Assembly (NCBI RefSeq): GCF_008831285.2 | Contig: NC_045142.1 | Location: forward strand, 22,877,300-22,941,299 | Reading direction: 5' to 3' | Origin: Nymphaea colorata | Lineage: Eukaryota > Streptophyta > Magnoliopsida > Nymphaeales > Nymphaeaceae | DNA length: 64,000 bases | Part shown: positions 24,334-37,610 of the stretch, one piece after another | Position numbering within the stretch: position 1 is the first letter of the stretch | How the letters are laid out: each line of letters starts with the position of its first letter | The notes under the pieces: generated by a model | What the model saw: the letters and a program-made list of their open reading frames with translations, nothing else | The model's database searches: none | What the model was told of the DNA's origin: nothing | Translations under genes and position numbers: made by a program

Positions 24334-26038
24334 CATGTTTCAAGCACTTTGCTTTCAATAAGTTATACACGAAAAAAAAATCACACCTGATTAAGAAATT
24401 ATATTATATTTCGTTTTTAAAACTACATCTAATCGGATTCAGATTCATATTCAAATTTAGTTCGACATCTAGTCGAATAATAAGCACCAACAATGATATA
24501 GTTAATTAAAATCCATTCGTCTTGAAAGTTGCTTATTTACATATCATAATTTGATTGTCTGAATCTTGAACTTAAAAGCAGATTTTGAATCGGATTCGGT
24601 TGTGAATTTAAAACTCAAATTAGAGATCGTATGGGTTTTCTTCATTCCCATTAGAATCAAACTTAGCTCGACGAACGAATTAATAAATTCCCAGTCTTAG
24701 CATTTAATAATATTTATTAAAGATCCCGTTTGGGTCCCAAGCCAGAGCGACCAAGTTTGCAAACCTTGCTATATTTAACAGATCCAATCATTGATAAATT
24801 CACACGTTTATAGCGTGTTTGAATGTAAGAAGAAATATATTATATGGAAAGCTTCCTTTTCTTTTTTATTTTGAAATAACATAATCAATGTCTCAATGTC
24901 AATAAATATTGAAAAGGGAAAAAATAAATGAAACTTTTCTTCAGAGAGTCAGCCAAACGCCCCTTATTTTTACGAACATTTTATTTTTCATTATTTCTTA
25001 CATACTTTTTTCATTTTCTTGTTTAAAAAATTTGCTAATATTTTTCAGTGGCCCTATACTAGCAGGAAAAATGTTTGCCATATTCAAAATGATTATTCCT
25101 TTATGATAACCCAAAATTTATGACAGAGAATCTTGGGATTGCAAATTCTGGGAATCCAAACAAACAGTGACAGGAGGTGAGGGCCTTTCACCTAAGATTC
25201 AACCCATCAAAAACTACAGTCCCCTAATAAATGAAGACTTGGATTTAAAGTCTAGGGTGATTTCATCACCCCTCCAAATGAGGGGCATTTTAGTCATATA
25301 AAAACCAACACACTCGAAATATGAAAAGCTTTCCAAAAATATGCAATCGTTTCTTTTGCAAGACAAAAACGACCTTTCATATTACAGGAATGCCACTCTG
25401 CAAGAGGAGTGCCGAACTTACCATGGGATCCGCGGTATTACCATATCGGTAAATAAGTTAACTCCCGGGGTCGTTTGTCGTTAGACGAAGGGCGTGAGAG
25501 ACGCTCCCTCGTGTGAGGGGTATATTCGTAATTAGCTATAGGTCCCTCCCCCCGCAATTTCAAAATTCTGAGATAGCCGTTGGCGTGCCGTTGCCGGTCC
25601 GGGAAGGAATTACAGAGAGCCCCACTGGTTGACGTTGAAATAACGAAAATGTCCTCCACTGCATTTTGAATATTCAGCCATCTGAAGGAAAGAGACGTTG
25701 GAGCCTCTTGGGCGTACTTACAAGGACATTAAATTACTATTTTACCCTTATCATTTTTGTTAAATATACTAACCTGCAAATGACGAAACTACCCCAATGT
25801 ACTCTTCATGCGCGGGCCATGCATATGAGCCATCTAAAGAATCCATCTTGCCCAAATGATTCATATATCTAATATGTTTTTTGTATTGTTAAATTAAGAG
25901 ATTTTTTTGAATTTGTATGTTCCAATCACCTTTCAAATTTAAGGTACAACGAAATGCTATATTAAGGTTCGATTGTATCCATTATTTAGTTTCAGTATGG
26001 ATCCTATTATATTTAATAATAATCTCTCAAATTTCAAA

Positions 26039-26509
26039 CTAGGGCTGTCAATAGGTTCAATACTTTATTCAATGAATTTAAATTGGTAAGATGATACGAT
26101 GCCGTTTATGTTAACCCAATTTTGACATAATAAATAGAGATGTCGGATTGATACTGGGTATTCTTACAAATTAACTCAAAAAGATAGACATGAAAAACGA
26201 AAAAAAAAAGACATCTAATCGGATTCATATTCAGTTTTAAGTTAATATATAATCAAATTCATATTTAAATTTAATTTCAAATAAGTATCTTATATCTAAT
26301 ATTCATACATGTTGAAAATGAGTTGTTGAAACATGTCATAATGCATTTGGATTCGGTTGTCTATGTAATTGTCAGATTTGGGTGAACATATTAGATTTAG
26401 ATTATGAATTCAAAGATCACATTTGCATATGAAAATAAAATTTTCTTCATTTGTATTTGAACCTAATTATGTTATAGTTCATTCAAATATGATTCCTTGA
26501 CATCTCTAG
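26039..26509. mobile_element. MITE-like element with ctag..tgtcaa inverted ends
   Basis: The left terminus CTAGGGCTGTCAA (26039-26051) and the right terminus read inverted as CTAGAGATGTCAA (26509 leftwards) match at 11 of 13 positions. The 470-bp interior is AT-rich and noncoding. This is the size and layout of a nonautonomous DNA transposon. Confidence 0.5.
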
Positions 26510-26831
26510 TAATAAATATGAGTGATTGAAGAAGATCAATTTACATGGAGGGGTGTGAGGGCAGTATCGTCATGCTGAAGATTAAATACTCCGCCGATCA
26601 AAGGGTTCGTTCGTCCTTGACTAAATTGAACGGTGCAATTTGGTAATTCACTACGATGGGAAGGAGAATTGAAAAAAATTGTAATGAGATTCTGATACTG
26701 TCGAGATAGTGCTCCTCTGAACACGCGCATTTATTTCCAAAAGCCGCCCTGAAAACTTCCTCGTCATCCGCGAACCCCCTCATTCTTTCACATTCTCTCT
26801 CTTCTCTTCCTCCTCCTTCTTTCCTTTTCTT

Positions 26832-26838
26832 TATAAAC
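26832..26838 (+). promoter_or_regulatory. TATA box of the TRM-like gene
   Basis: TATAAAC in the context tctttataaacatttt, preceded and followed by CT-rich sequence. It would place transcription start near 26865 and give a leader of about 1.2 kb before the ATG at 28037, possibly shortened by a leader intron from the donor at 27278 (acag|gtattt). Several short upstream ORFs occur in the leader, for example one starting at 27011. Confidence 0.5.
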
Positions 26839-28036
26839 ATTTTGTTTCCAATCAGCTGGTTGAGATTTCTAGGTGCTTTCCCGTCTTTCAAAATTGACAA
26901 GTTTGTTCTAACACAGGGCTCTCTTTCTCTCTCTCTCTCTCTGAGGAAGATTTTTGGTGTTCCTCGAGTGAATCTCTGTTTACTAATTTTGGTTTCTGAA
27001 ACATTTTATTATGTGCCCTGTGAATTAGAAATCGTGCATTTTCGTGGTTTTTACGTACTATTTTCTTGGGTTTTGCTTCTTTTCCCGACTGAGGTCGCGT
27101 GGTTGAAGTGTTGCGGGAATTACGGCTTGGAAATCCGAGGTTTGGTTTGGTTCTCTGCAAAGGCGTTTTGGGTTCTGCGGAATCGGTGAAGGTTGCAGTG
27201 TCAAGTGTTGTTTTGGGAACTAGGGTTTGAAATGTGCTTTCTGCGGCTCAATCTTTTGGAAAAATTCTGAAGAACAGGTATTTTTCTTTTTCGGATCGGG
27301 TGGCTGGAATGCCGATCAATTCAAGAATTTGTGAACTTCAGGAACGCTTTTGGTATTTTCTAAACTTTTGTCTTGGAGAGAATCAGGATGGTTGTTGATG
27401 GAAGTCAAGCTTTTTCAACCAGTCGGATGGTCGAAGTACTTAAGGGAGGAGGACAGCTTTCTTCATTTCGGCAGCTTCTGTAAGAATTGTTAGTTTTCGA
27501 TGTTTCTGGAAAACCAGTGATGGAATATTGTGGGCAGCTGCGCTAGCTTGAGGTAGAGGCATAGTTGTAGACTGGTGTTTATAGCTATTATTGGGCGGAA
27601 AGCATTCAAGTTATCAAATATCTTTTGGTGACAAATTCGTGGTTACCGGAAGTTTTCTGGGGTAGGTTCTAGATTGGAGAGCTCCAAACTTAGTAACTAG
27701 TTCTTTCTAAACTGAGTCGAGAGGGCCTGTAAAGATCGACAGGGTTGGATATCCTTTGAATTAAGGATCAGTTGTCTTTAAGAATTTAGGCCTACAGCAT
27801 TTCATTATTTTGAGCATGAGGAGCGAAAACTTTGATTTTGGGGATGCTTAGATGTTTCGATTGTTGGGACGGAATTTCCAAAGTTTGGTGATATCTAAAG
27901 GACGGGATCTTCGTTCGTCTTTGCTGCAATTGATGGTATATATTCCATTTTGGTGATACCGTTGTGGTATTTACATGTTATCCTAGTTTCTGGAGTTCTT
28001 AAGTAGGCTGACAGAGTTTCTGGTGACTTGAGAAGA

Positions 28037-31000
28037 ATGGGAGGTGAAAAGCGAAGTTCAAAAGGAGGTCCTGGTGGCTTCAGGTCAAAATGGAAGAAAC
28101 TGTTCTCCGGCAAGTCGACATCGGCAGGTAATGAAACAAATCTGAAATTATTGGGAGTCGGTTTCTCATCCTGTTTACATTATACCGTTACACATTTCGA
28201 ATTTTTTTCGCTGCAAGTTGATGTATCCTTATTGTTCACATATTTCTATTTCAGGAGAACCCAATCAGGATGGGCTGGATGAAGAGAAATTAGAGTTTGA
28301 AAGCCATATGGTAGGCAGCTGTTATTTTTTTTTTTCTACATTTTTTTCCCCTCATGAAACATTTCCTCAACTTGCTTTAATAATTTTTGTTTATTTGCAT
28401 TGCTTCTTGTTTATCATAGATGGAGGATGAGAAGAGAAGTGAATGCAGTTGTGTTTCATCATTGTCAATGGATGATGAAGGGGCTGGTGTCAAGGCTCCC
28501 AATGTGGTCGCCCGACTTATGGGTTTGGAATCCTTGCCTTCTGCGGATCTGACAGAGTCTATTTCAACACCTTTTTATTCATCTATGCCTACTCGTGGTC
28601 CAAAGAAGAGCTTGCAGTTTGGACCACAGTACCTTAACTTCCACTCTGGCAGGCAACCTACGATGGAGACTTTGTCTGCTAAAATGGTAGAATCAAGTCC
28701 ACAAAAGTTGCAGAAAATGGCAAAAATAGAGAGGTTTCAAACTGAGACATTACCAATGAAGCCAGTTAAATCTTATTCAGACATCCAACATAAACTCTTA
28801 TCACCTATAAAGAGTTCTGGATTTGTTTCAGCCAAGAGTGCAGCTCATTTGATGGAGACAGCTGTTAAGATCCTTGAGCCAAGATTACATCCACCTGCTA
28901 AGAACAAATCCTCAATAATTGGTTCTTCATCAATTTCTTTGAACGATAGAGGTCAGGTGGAGGATAGAGTATCAAGCTATAGAATTTGTAAGCCCATTGA
29001 GATACCAAAGAAACTTAGTGAGTCCAATTCTGTCAAGTATCTGAAAGGACAAGCAATGAACAAGAGTTGGAATGGACCTGAAGATGGCCCTAGTTCAAGG
29101 GTATCCTCTGAAAGAAGGTTGCTGAAGGATTTATCTTCCTCCTTATTGGGTCAAAGCACTGTTGAAAGCAACCAAAAGCTGCCTTTCTCTTCTGTTAAAA
29201 AAGAAAGGCAAGTAGTACTACCTCAAGATTTCCCAAATGCGGCAGATAATAAACCTGCTGGTGCTAGGGGTCAAGGGAAGTCTGTCTCACTTGCCCTTCA
29301 AGCAAAAGTTAATGTGCAGAAGAGAGAAAATTGTTCATCTACCACGCCTAGTTGGTTGGTACAGGATGAACGGGATGATCCAGCATCGAGCCGACAGCGC
29401 AAGAACCAGTTAAATATCCAAAAGAATAAGCAGAAGCAAGCTACTTCTGGAGCTACCAATGTGCTCCGTCAGAACAACCAGAAGCAGAACAGGTTGCCCA
29501 AACCTGGAGACCAACCTGCTAGAAAGGATGTCATTGGGAATATTTCTTCCAGGCAAAAGCTTGCAAACCCTGAAGGAGTGAGAAATTGCACCATTTCTAG
29601 TAGGACGAATTCCAGCAGCCAGACAAGGAAAGCAGGTTCTTTCCGAGCATCAGAGAAAAGCATGGATAGAAGAGATGCTGAAAAAGGTTCCTGCCCAAAA
29701 GGAAGTAATGACTTCCCTCGAAAGAAAAGGTTAATAGAAGGGAGCTTTAACTCTGAAAAAAATGGGCTTGTGGAAACTGCATTTGTTAATGGAGATAAAA
29801 CTAACCAAGATGCTGATGTAACTACTAATAGCTTCTTAAATCAGGTAGAATTCAAAAGGCAAAGCCTTCAGACTGTCGAACAGGCTGTTTCAAGTAACAA
29901 TAAGGGTACAGAATCTACAGATGTTGTTTCGTTTACATTCACTTCACCCTTGGCAGCCATCTCCAGATATCGTCCTTCAAATCAGGCATTAGATAGACAA
30001 GATAAAAAGAAGAGTTGCTTCAGAGATTCTTATGGTGGGAAAAGCGATTCAAGCACAAAAAGTTCAATGTCATTGGAGGGAGATGCTTTGAGCGTTCTTT
30101 TGGAGAGAAAGTTAAGGGAACTGACTTCTGGTATTCAAAATGCTGATGGTCTCAAAACTGCCAATTCAGGGAGTGCAAATACCCTATCCATACTCCAAGA
30201 TTTTCTGTCTACTCTTAATTCTGGGGGGCCCATATTGAAGGAACGTGATGCTGAGAGCTCATCTGTGCCTCAGGAAACTAGTCTAAATCATGTCTACATT
30301 GCAAGAGCTGACGGATCATCTTCAAGCAGTCAGGCAGTCAACAAAGATCTCAGATTTCAGGTACAGTTTCTGTGTGCTACCAATAATAATTTCCTTTCTG
30401 TCCAGCTTACTCATAAAGTCATAAGGTACTACATATATCAATGCTTCAGTTCAGTTATCTGTTTGCTGCTAGCTGGTACATGTACATGTTATAGGTGACA
30501 ATTCTATTACTAAGCCTCTTTTTGGCTTGTAGACAAGATACATTTAGTTTAGTTTGATAGGATTTCCTAATCTAGCTTCATTCTATTGATGTATGTTTGA
30601 CTTCTTATCATACTACTAACATCATCACCGACAAGAACAACAATTTCTTCCTTGTCATTTTTTTTTTCCAATTTGTTTTTGGTTAAGTGAGTTGAAAAAT
30701 GGGCTCCACATTCAATTTCATAAGAAGGGAGGTTATTGTTCTTGCTGTACTATCCTTGTGGTATTAGTTGAAGTGGTTAATCTTTTGAATTGATCATGAA
30801 TAACAATTTCTTATTGTTCTTGCTGTACTATCCTTGTGGTATCAGTTGAAGTGGTTAATCTTTTGAATTGATCATGAATAACAATTTCTTGAAAGAAGTA
30901 CTTGTGCTTCTGTGTTATGGGTAATCCAGTCATATCCTCCTGTGAAAAACATTAACTTCCATGACTATCAGAATAAACTAGTACAAGGAGTAAGAACACT

Positions 31001-32970
31001 GTTCTTATTCCAAAACCTACCAAACAAAACTGATCTAAGGACTCCATCTGCTCGCACATCCTGCATTTGCCTTCTGTAACAAATTTTTATATTTTCAGAA
31101 ATATATTTAATCATCCATAAATATAATTTCATGAGAAAACGTTTGTCAGTAGAATCATAGACTATTGTTTTTTGGGTTATCCTCCTAAGAGCAAGCATCT
31201 GTTCCCTTGTATCAAAGAAAATGGAATACCTTAATATCCGTAAGATGACATTGCATCCTTCAAATTGTTGAAAATTTGCCTTTGCGATAGAATCTCCAAA
31301 TGTCAAAAAGGGTCCTTAATCTTTATCTTGCCAAGATCATAGAGATGTTGGGTACAAGAAATGCCATGGTGGACAGGTGGATGTGACTGATTTGATACAA
31401 GATTCCCAAAAGCATGGCCGCAATCGATAGAGTTCATGAATAATTTGAAGGAATTGTGACTAAAAGATGTAGTTAAAAATTATTTTGTTGGATGATAGAA
31501 AAAGCATTATCATGAACATTTACGTTTTCTTTTGCCTTAGGTCTAGACTTTATGCAAGAAGTTGAGTTTAGACTTTTTAACTGCTGTTGTTGTGAGTTTG
31601 AACACATTTTCATTTCTATCATTTGGTTCAATGTATAAATATACATCACACCAAGCTGTTCTTGCATGTACAAAGTACATAGTTCCAATTTTTGAATCAC
31701 AGTCTGTTTCTCTTAATACAGTTGTCTAAATGGTAGTTCTGTTCTTCCATTCTAGATAAACATGAATATTTGATCTCGAGTCACAAATATTCAAGCAGAA
31801 ATACTTCCATTCTAGCTTTCGTGTCAGTTGAATTTTGATAGAAATGTTACACCAATAGTATCTTTGCATGATGAAATGTTTGCATCAAGGGGTTTCTGTC
31901 TCTCTTCATATAATTCATCAACTGCTGATCATTGTCAGCTTAAATTGATTCATCACAAACTTAAAGAATTAGTTGTGTGATTCTTAGACCATTTCTGCAA
32001 GTACAGCAACTATGTGTGGTTTTTTTTACTGGTTTTTTATGACGCTTATTCATGTAGGTAAAGGAAATGGAAGAACAACGTTTTGGAACTCAAAGAGAGC
32101 ACTTGTCGAAAGTGGATCCAGCAGATGAGAAAGAGCATCTTAGCCCTGTTTCCATTCTTGAGGCTGCATATTCAAATGACAGTTGCAGCTCTTTTGATAG
32201 TTCAGATGCTGTTTATGGTAAGGAGAAGAACCAATCTCATCACCAGCTTGTATGTTTTATTTTAGTGGACAATACCATTATAATGTGGCTTTTCTGACTT
32301 TTATTTCCACTGCTTAGGTGTCCCACTTGATCATTCATGCCAAGCTTCTAAAGATCCATTAATGGGAGCTCACAAGGAACTCCTGGATTCTGCTAGCTCT
32401 GTGTGCACTGCAGCAAGGGAAAAGCCTGGCTTTTCAGGAGTCCAATTACAGCGATCGGATGCTTGTTCCAATGAACAAGAATTGGAATATGTGAGGGATA
32501 TTATATCAAATACTAGGTTAATTTTTGAGGAGATTGCAGTTAGTACACCAAATGAGATAGTTGATCCTATTCTCTTCAACAAATTAGAGAGCAACTGCTC
32601 CACTTCTGGAAGTGCTGAGAATCAAAAGCAAATGAATGCTGAGAAGAAGCTGTGGTTTGATTGTGTGACTGAATGTATTAATTCAAAATATAGCCAGTAC
32701 AGCAAAGGGGATTGTAGAAACTGGACTAGAGGAGCTGCTGTCATTGGAAGGACTGGACTCACTGAGGATATTTTCAAGGAGATGTTGGGTTGGAGAAGCA
32801 TGGGAGAATTGAAGGTGGATGAAATATTGGACAAGGATATGAGTACTGGACCGGGAACATGGATAGATTTCCAGAATGAAGAATTTGAAGCAGGAAGGGA
32901 GATTGAAGAGGATATATTTGATTCCTTGATTGAAGAGGTAGTGATTTACACATTTGGCTTGGAAATTTAG
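28037..32970 (+). CDS. TRM/LONGIFOLIA-like protein with C-terminal DUF4378
   Basis: Family members recruit TON1 and PP2A to cortical microtubules and affect cell shape and division-plane placement; that role is inferred here from the family. Exons: 28037-28127, 28255-28310, 28420-30360, 32058-32217, 32318-32970, all GT-AG with consistent phases, giving 966 residues. The basic N-terminus starts MGGEKRSSKGG. The DUF3741-type motif VVARLMGLESLP lies at about 78-89. A conserved segment, GDALSVLLERKLRELTSG, lies near 603-620. DUF4378 runs from about 806 (EYVRDII) to the end, with WFDCVTECIN, WRSMGELKVDEILDKDM and EEDIFDSLIEEVV. The long middle is Ser/Gln/Lys-rich and low complexity. The frame reads through a possible donor after SLIEE (gag|gtagtg) to a stop ten codons later, so the last few residues could differ if that donor is used. 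Confidence 0.9.
30361..32057. other. intron 3 of the TRM-like gene
   Basis: A 1.7-kb intron between DLRFQ and VKEMEEQ. It holds a 78-bp tandem duplication (30733-30888) and an unexplained 112-codon antisense open frame (30968-31306). Otherwise AT-rich with no domains. Confidence 0.8.
30733..30888. repeat. 78-bp tandem duplication inside an intron
   Basis: Units 30733-30810 and 30811-30888 are identical but for one transition (gtatta versus gtatca), so the duplication is recent. Confidence 0.97.
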
Positions 32971-33539
32971 ATTGATGTCTGTCTGTCTCTGCACAACAGT
33001 GCCCACCCTCACTCTAAGCTCTGCTTCCTGTACCTGGCAGTTGTACTTAGGCCACACTCTCCCCTGCTCCAAGCTACTTTCTGTGCCTGGCATAGGCCAC
33101 AGCTTTCCAATTTTGTTTTCCTACTCTAAGGGTAAAGGGGCAGAGAGCTGGATGAATCACATTCTCTACCCCCTGACTACAAGTTTGAATTGTAACTGGA
33201 GTTGCAGGGAAACTCTATTTGGCGCGAGAGTTTTGCCAGGTCTTCAGCCTATGTTAAATCAGTCATCAGCTAAGTCTCCCCAGTGTTGCTAATTCCCCGA
33301 AGAAAACTCGGCACAGAGACTTGAGAAACTGAACTCTGTTCTTCTTTGCATATTGTTGCCTTCGAAAGAATGGGGAAGTTTGATTACAGAGATAATGCCG
33401 GATGTTTGATTACAACCCACCTTGGCCATTTCTCAAGTTTGCTAACAAGTCTGAGGTCTTAGGAGAAAAGGAGAAACAAAGGTCTGGTCTGCGACATTTC
33501 TGATGCTTGCATGGCATGTTCCAGAAAGGAAGTGTGATG

Positions 33540-33591
33540 ATCTCCTTTTGACATACACAGATTATATCTCCTTTTGACATACACAGATTAT
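33540..33591. repeat. 26-bp perfect tandem duplication
   Basis: Two identical adjacent 26-bp units (33540-33565 and 33566-33591), downstream of the TRM-like gene. Confidence 0.97.
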
Positions 33592-36500
33592 ATGTCTCTG
33601 TCTTGCCTGTATGAGCTTATATGAACCGAATGGTGATCAAGTGAACCTTGTTCATTCTCATCACATCTCATATCATCCATATGTCCGATATCTGATTTAA
33701 GAAGGGAATTTATTGTATCATTTCTATTTCAAGTGCTTCGTAATATCATCTGAAATTCATTTTTTGTTTACAATTTTCGCACTGAATTCAGTACGTAAAT
33801 CTTGAGCTTCCAGTCATAAATGGAAACTTCTGCGCCGAAAGGTATTGTGATATTTGAAGCATTCCAGTCATAATTGATTCTGAATATAAAATCATTTAAG
33901 AATAAAGTTAAATGGAAAAAATATATCAATTTTCTTTTACCTTGGCAATATCCTGTATAATTTATATACATCAAGGAATGAGCAGATTTTTTAATTTGGC
34001 TGACTCTGTCTCTGGTGTCCCACTGTTTTGATACTACTTTTGATCTAAATGGCTTTTGACGGTTTGTTTTCTGCAAAACAAGCTGTTACAGATGTATATG
34101 GTTCTGATTCAAGTAGGGGTAGCTGACTGAATCTAAATATGTTTGGCCATTACACCAAATGTGTTTGAATTTAATATCAAATATTGCTCCAAATCTGACA
34201 CAAATTTGGATTTGGCTTCCTTTTCCGTCGCAGGTTGAACACCAGCCAATTTAACATTTTTGCATAAAATGGCCAAATTTTTTGTCCTGTACATATACTC
34301 ATTTTCTTTTGCTTAAATTTATCTGCTATCTGTTAGGCCAGACAATAAAATATGGTACCTGGACACGATTCATCTTCGACATTCGACTTCTTCCTTGAAA
34401 GAAAAGATACCTAATCTTGAGAAGAAATATTCTACATAACCTTCCCTACCTTAGGAGGTAAAATAAAATATTTGCAATTTTGTGTTGCAAAAATTGTGAG
34501 CCTGAAATTCAAGTTGTGACCGCTTTTTTTGACGCTTATGGTCAGATCAATGTCATCCCTTTAAGATGTGGCAGAAATATATAAGTTAAGATGAACAAAA
34601 GTGCACGCTTCTGGCGCCATTGATTACTGACTATATTAGTTGGGACATAATTGTTGGTGATCACATTCACAGGATTGTCCCTCCAAGAAACTGCAGTCGG
34701 GTCTAGTAACTTTTTATAGAGAGAGAGAGAGCCGATAAAATGAGAATGCATAAAAAAATTTTGGGACAAGAAGTCCTTTAAATACAAGAACAAACCGCAA
34801 AAACGAAAGAGAGAGAGATGTGGATTGGGGTCTGTATTCCACTACCCAATACCCATCTTGACTCAAATTCTGTTCTGAATCAGGGTTATCATATTCCCAT
34901 TCTAAGCACAATTTGGACTTGACCCTGGCACACCTCTGGCTCTTGGTCTGGCTTTAGCAGGCCCAAGTTCAGGCACAAACTGAGTAACAAGAACAAAATC
35001 CAGCAAATTCTTCAGTTTCTGTACAGTTTTCATGTCATAAAATCTGTGGCTTCATAATTTTCTGGCTTCGTGGGGACCAACTCAATTCAGCTTAACTTGA
35101 ATCTGTTCATTGAGATCTAATCCGATTTTTTTAGGACCCGATTCGGTTCAGGGTTCTTGAGTTTTGAAGTGATGTTGTAAATCTCAGTTTTAAAAAAGAA
35201 ACAGCAGCAGCCCATGTTGTGTGTGGAAAATTAATTTAAATTTTGGATTAAATATTTAATTAATATATCAGTTGATATGGGGTATGGACTGATAAATTGA
35301 TAGCGATCAACTTACATTCATGCCAAAAAAACGAAGGTTTCTTATCAGAAACCTTCTTTACCAGTTTTTCACCTAATATTTTCTAGATAATTAGATAATT
35401 TTCCCCAACAGACATATTATTTGGTAGGTAATACATTAATAAAAAATACTGCTAAAGCTATCAACTTAGAAGTTGACAGCAAATTTGAAGCAATTTGGGT
35501 TCATATTGATTTTATTTTTATTTTTTTAAGTTTATAAGGCGACATTTGATATATCCTTGTCAGCTGCTGTGCCCCACTGTTAACAAGACTGACTAGACCC
35601 GTCGAAAATGAAAGGTGTTAAGACATAAAAAATTATCTTGACTATTGAATTTTTTATATTAGCAGTTGAGAATTTTTTTTAAAAAAAAAAGGTGAAATAG
35701 TGTTAGATAACCAAAATGCTCTGTCCTTTTTCCAATTTTTTTTCTCCCAACTGTTCATATGAACTAAATCAGTAACTAAGATCATTCACCTTAGTAAGAA
35801 TTGTGTTTATATTATACACACATACATACATACAGTTAAAGAATTCAAAAAATGTGAAATAATGCTAGATAACTAAAATGGTTTATCTTTTTTATCATAT
35901 GAACTAAATCAATAGCCAAGATCATTCACTATAGATCTAGCACATAAGAGAGTCGTCTTGGCTCCTGATCTTTTCAAGATGGAAGACTGATTGAAAATCA
36001 AAGAGATACAATATTTTCATAAGCCAGTTTTTTCCAAGTCTGTTCTTGTTTAACATCAAACAGATTTTACAATGGAAAAAAAAAAAAAAAAGATTCTAGA
36101 AAATTCTTAAAAGAAGGCAACAAGAAACATTAAGTGAAAGGGTGAGGGAAGAAAAGATAAACAGATGAATCCTAAAACAGGGGTGATTGAACTCATTAAT
36201 AATCCCAAACCCATAAAAGAACAGATCATTAAATGCTATGTAATTGCTGCCAAATATTTGGTGAGACCAGTCAAATCACTGAGCTAACTCTGCACATGGC
36301 AGCCTGACTTATCCTTCAATGGTGGCTGACATGTGACAAGGACTTTGTTCAGTTGAAAGTAAATTGGTGCACTTCTTTTCAAGTCTATTCTTCTCCTCCT
36401 TTATTGGCAATTGACAAATTCACTCCTGCCTTTTATCTACCAATTACAAAGCAGTACCTATGTTTAAATTTTATCAACTAATTATTTTTTTTTTAATTGC

Positions 36501-37089
36501 ATGACACAAAAATTGTATAAGCTGTTTTTTAATTACCTTAAGCTATGTTTGTTTTCCTTCCAAAAAATCTCAAATCCATGACATCTGAAATCTACGACTT
36601 AAACAATCACAAATCCATGATGCTTCTTAAAAAAGTATGGTTCTGGGCGGCAGTCGGTGCTAAGTCACACCGTCGTAGTGCACTCGCACTCGCATTGGTG
36701 AGGCTCGACACGGTGTCAAATGAGTTTTGGCCGTTCTGAAAAATGTTTTGGCCGAATTTTTATTGATATATGGATTTAGGGTGACCTTGATGAAAAAAAA
36801 AAAAGTTCATCTCATGTTTGCTGCAGTTAATCCGCGGATCTGAGATTGAACTGTGGGGTTATACATATCTATGATCCAGTGTATCTCATGTTTGCTGCAA
36901 TCAAATGTAGGCTTATGAATGCAAACATCTTTTGAACGACTCTAAGAGCTCAATGACCTATAAGGTTGGGTTTGTTTGTTATCATCTGTTTTTGCACATG
37001 GAAAATTGTGCATATTTTGTGATTAAAATTTTAACTTTTCTCATTTTTATCATTAATCACACTTGTTTTGTTGCAGTTATCTAATGACA

Positions 37090-37610
37090 CTATGAGTTCA
37101 AAGGCTGGTTATTCAGCCAGGTACCCGGCCTGAAAAATTTTGTTTAATACTATATATATATATATATATATCATTGTCACATATATCGTGTAAAGCTATT
37201 ATACGACGAAGAATTTCTTTGGAATACTACGGCAAAATTGTATATCTCTAGAAAATCTTGGCAAAAAATTTAAAACATTTAATAAATATTAAAAAGTATA
37301 AAAAATACAAAAAAATGTGAAAAACACATATAATACACATTTTTTATTTTCTAGTGTTTTTTTTTAAAAAGATGTTTTTTTCACTTTTGTATGACTGACT
37401 GTTTTTTGGTGTATTGTACCTGTTTTTTTAATAAGATGCATTTTCTGTGACAATGATATATTACGATTAATTATATTTGTATGTTATTTTATATTAAAAA
37501 TCTATTTTTTTATTTTAACCAGGCTGGGGCCAGGCTTTGTTTCGGGTGTTGGGCAAGTATTGGGCCACGGTCACTAGCTGTGACCCAGACTGGCCCGATG
37601 TCCATGCCTA
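37090..37610. mobile_element. gcccgg-ended AT-cored repeat, same style as 23132-23378
   Basis: Left side has ccaggtacccggcctg. The right side has a run of ggctggggccagg, gggccacgg and actggcccgatg words, and the core is very AT-rich with an AT microsatellite at 37151-37171. Layout and end composition resemble the element at 23132-23378. Ends not resolved. Confidence 0.4.

Larger units (their letters stand above)
21060..26830. other. intergenic region between divergent CTPS and TRM-like genes
   Basis: No supportable gene in 5.8 kb. It holds several MITE-like elements (about 23132-23378, 23894-24333, 26039-26509), an (AT)n array at 23941-23990, and a GC-richer patch at about 25400-25660 bearing several G-run/ATTTT/GT motifs. 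The 73-codon frame on the minus strand at 25438-25659 has no domain. Confidence 0.65.
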
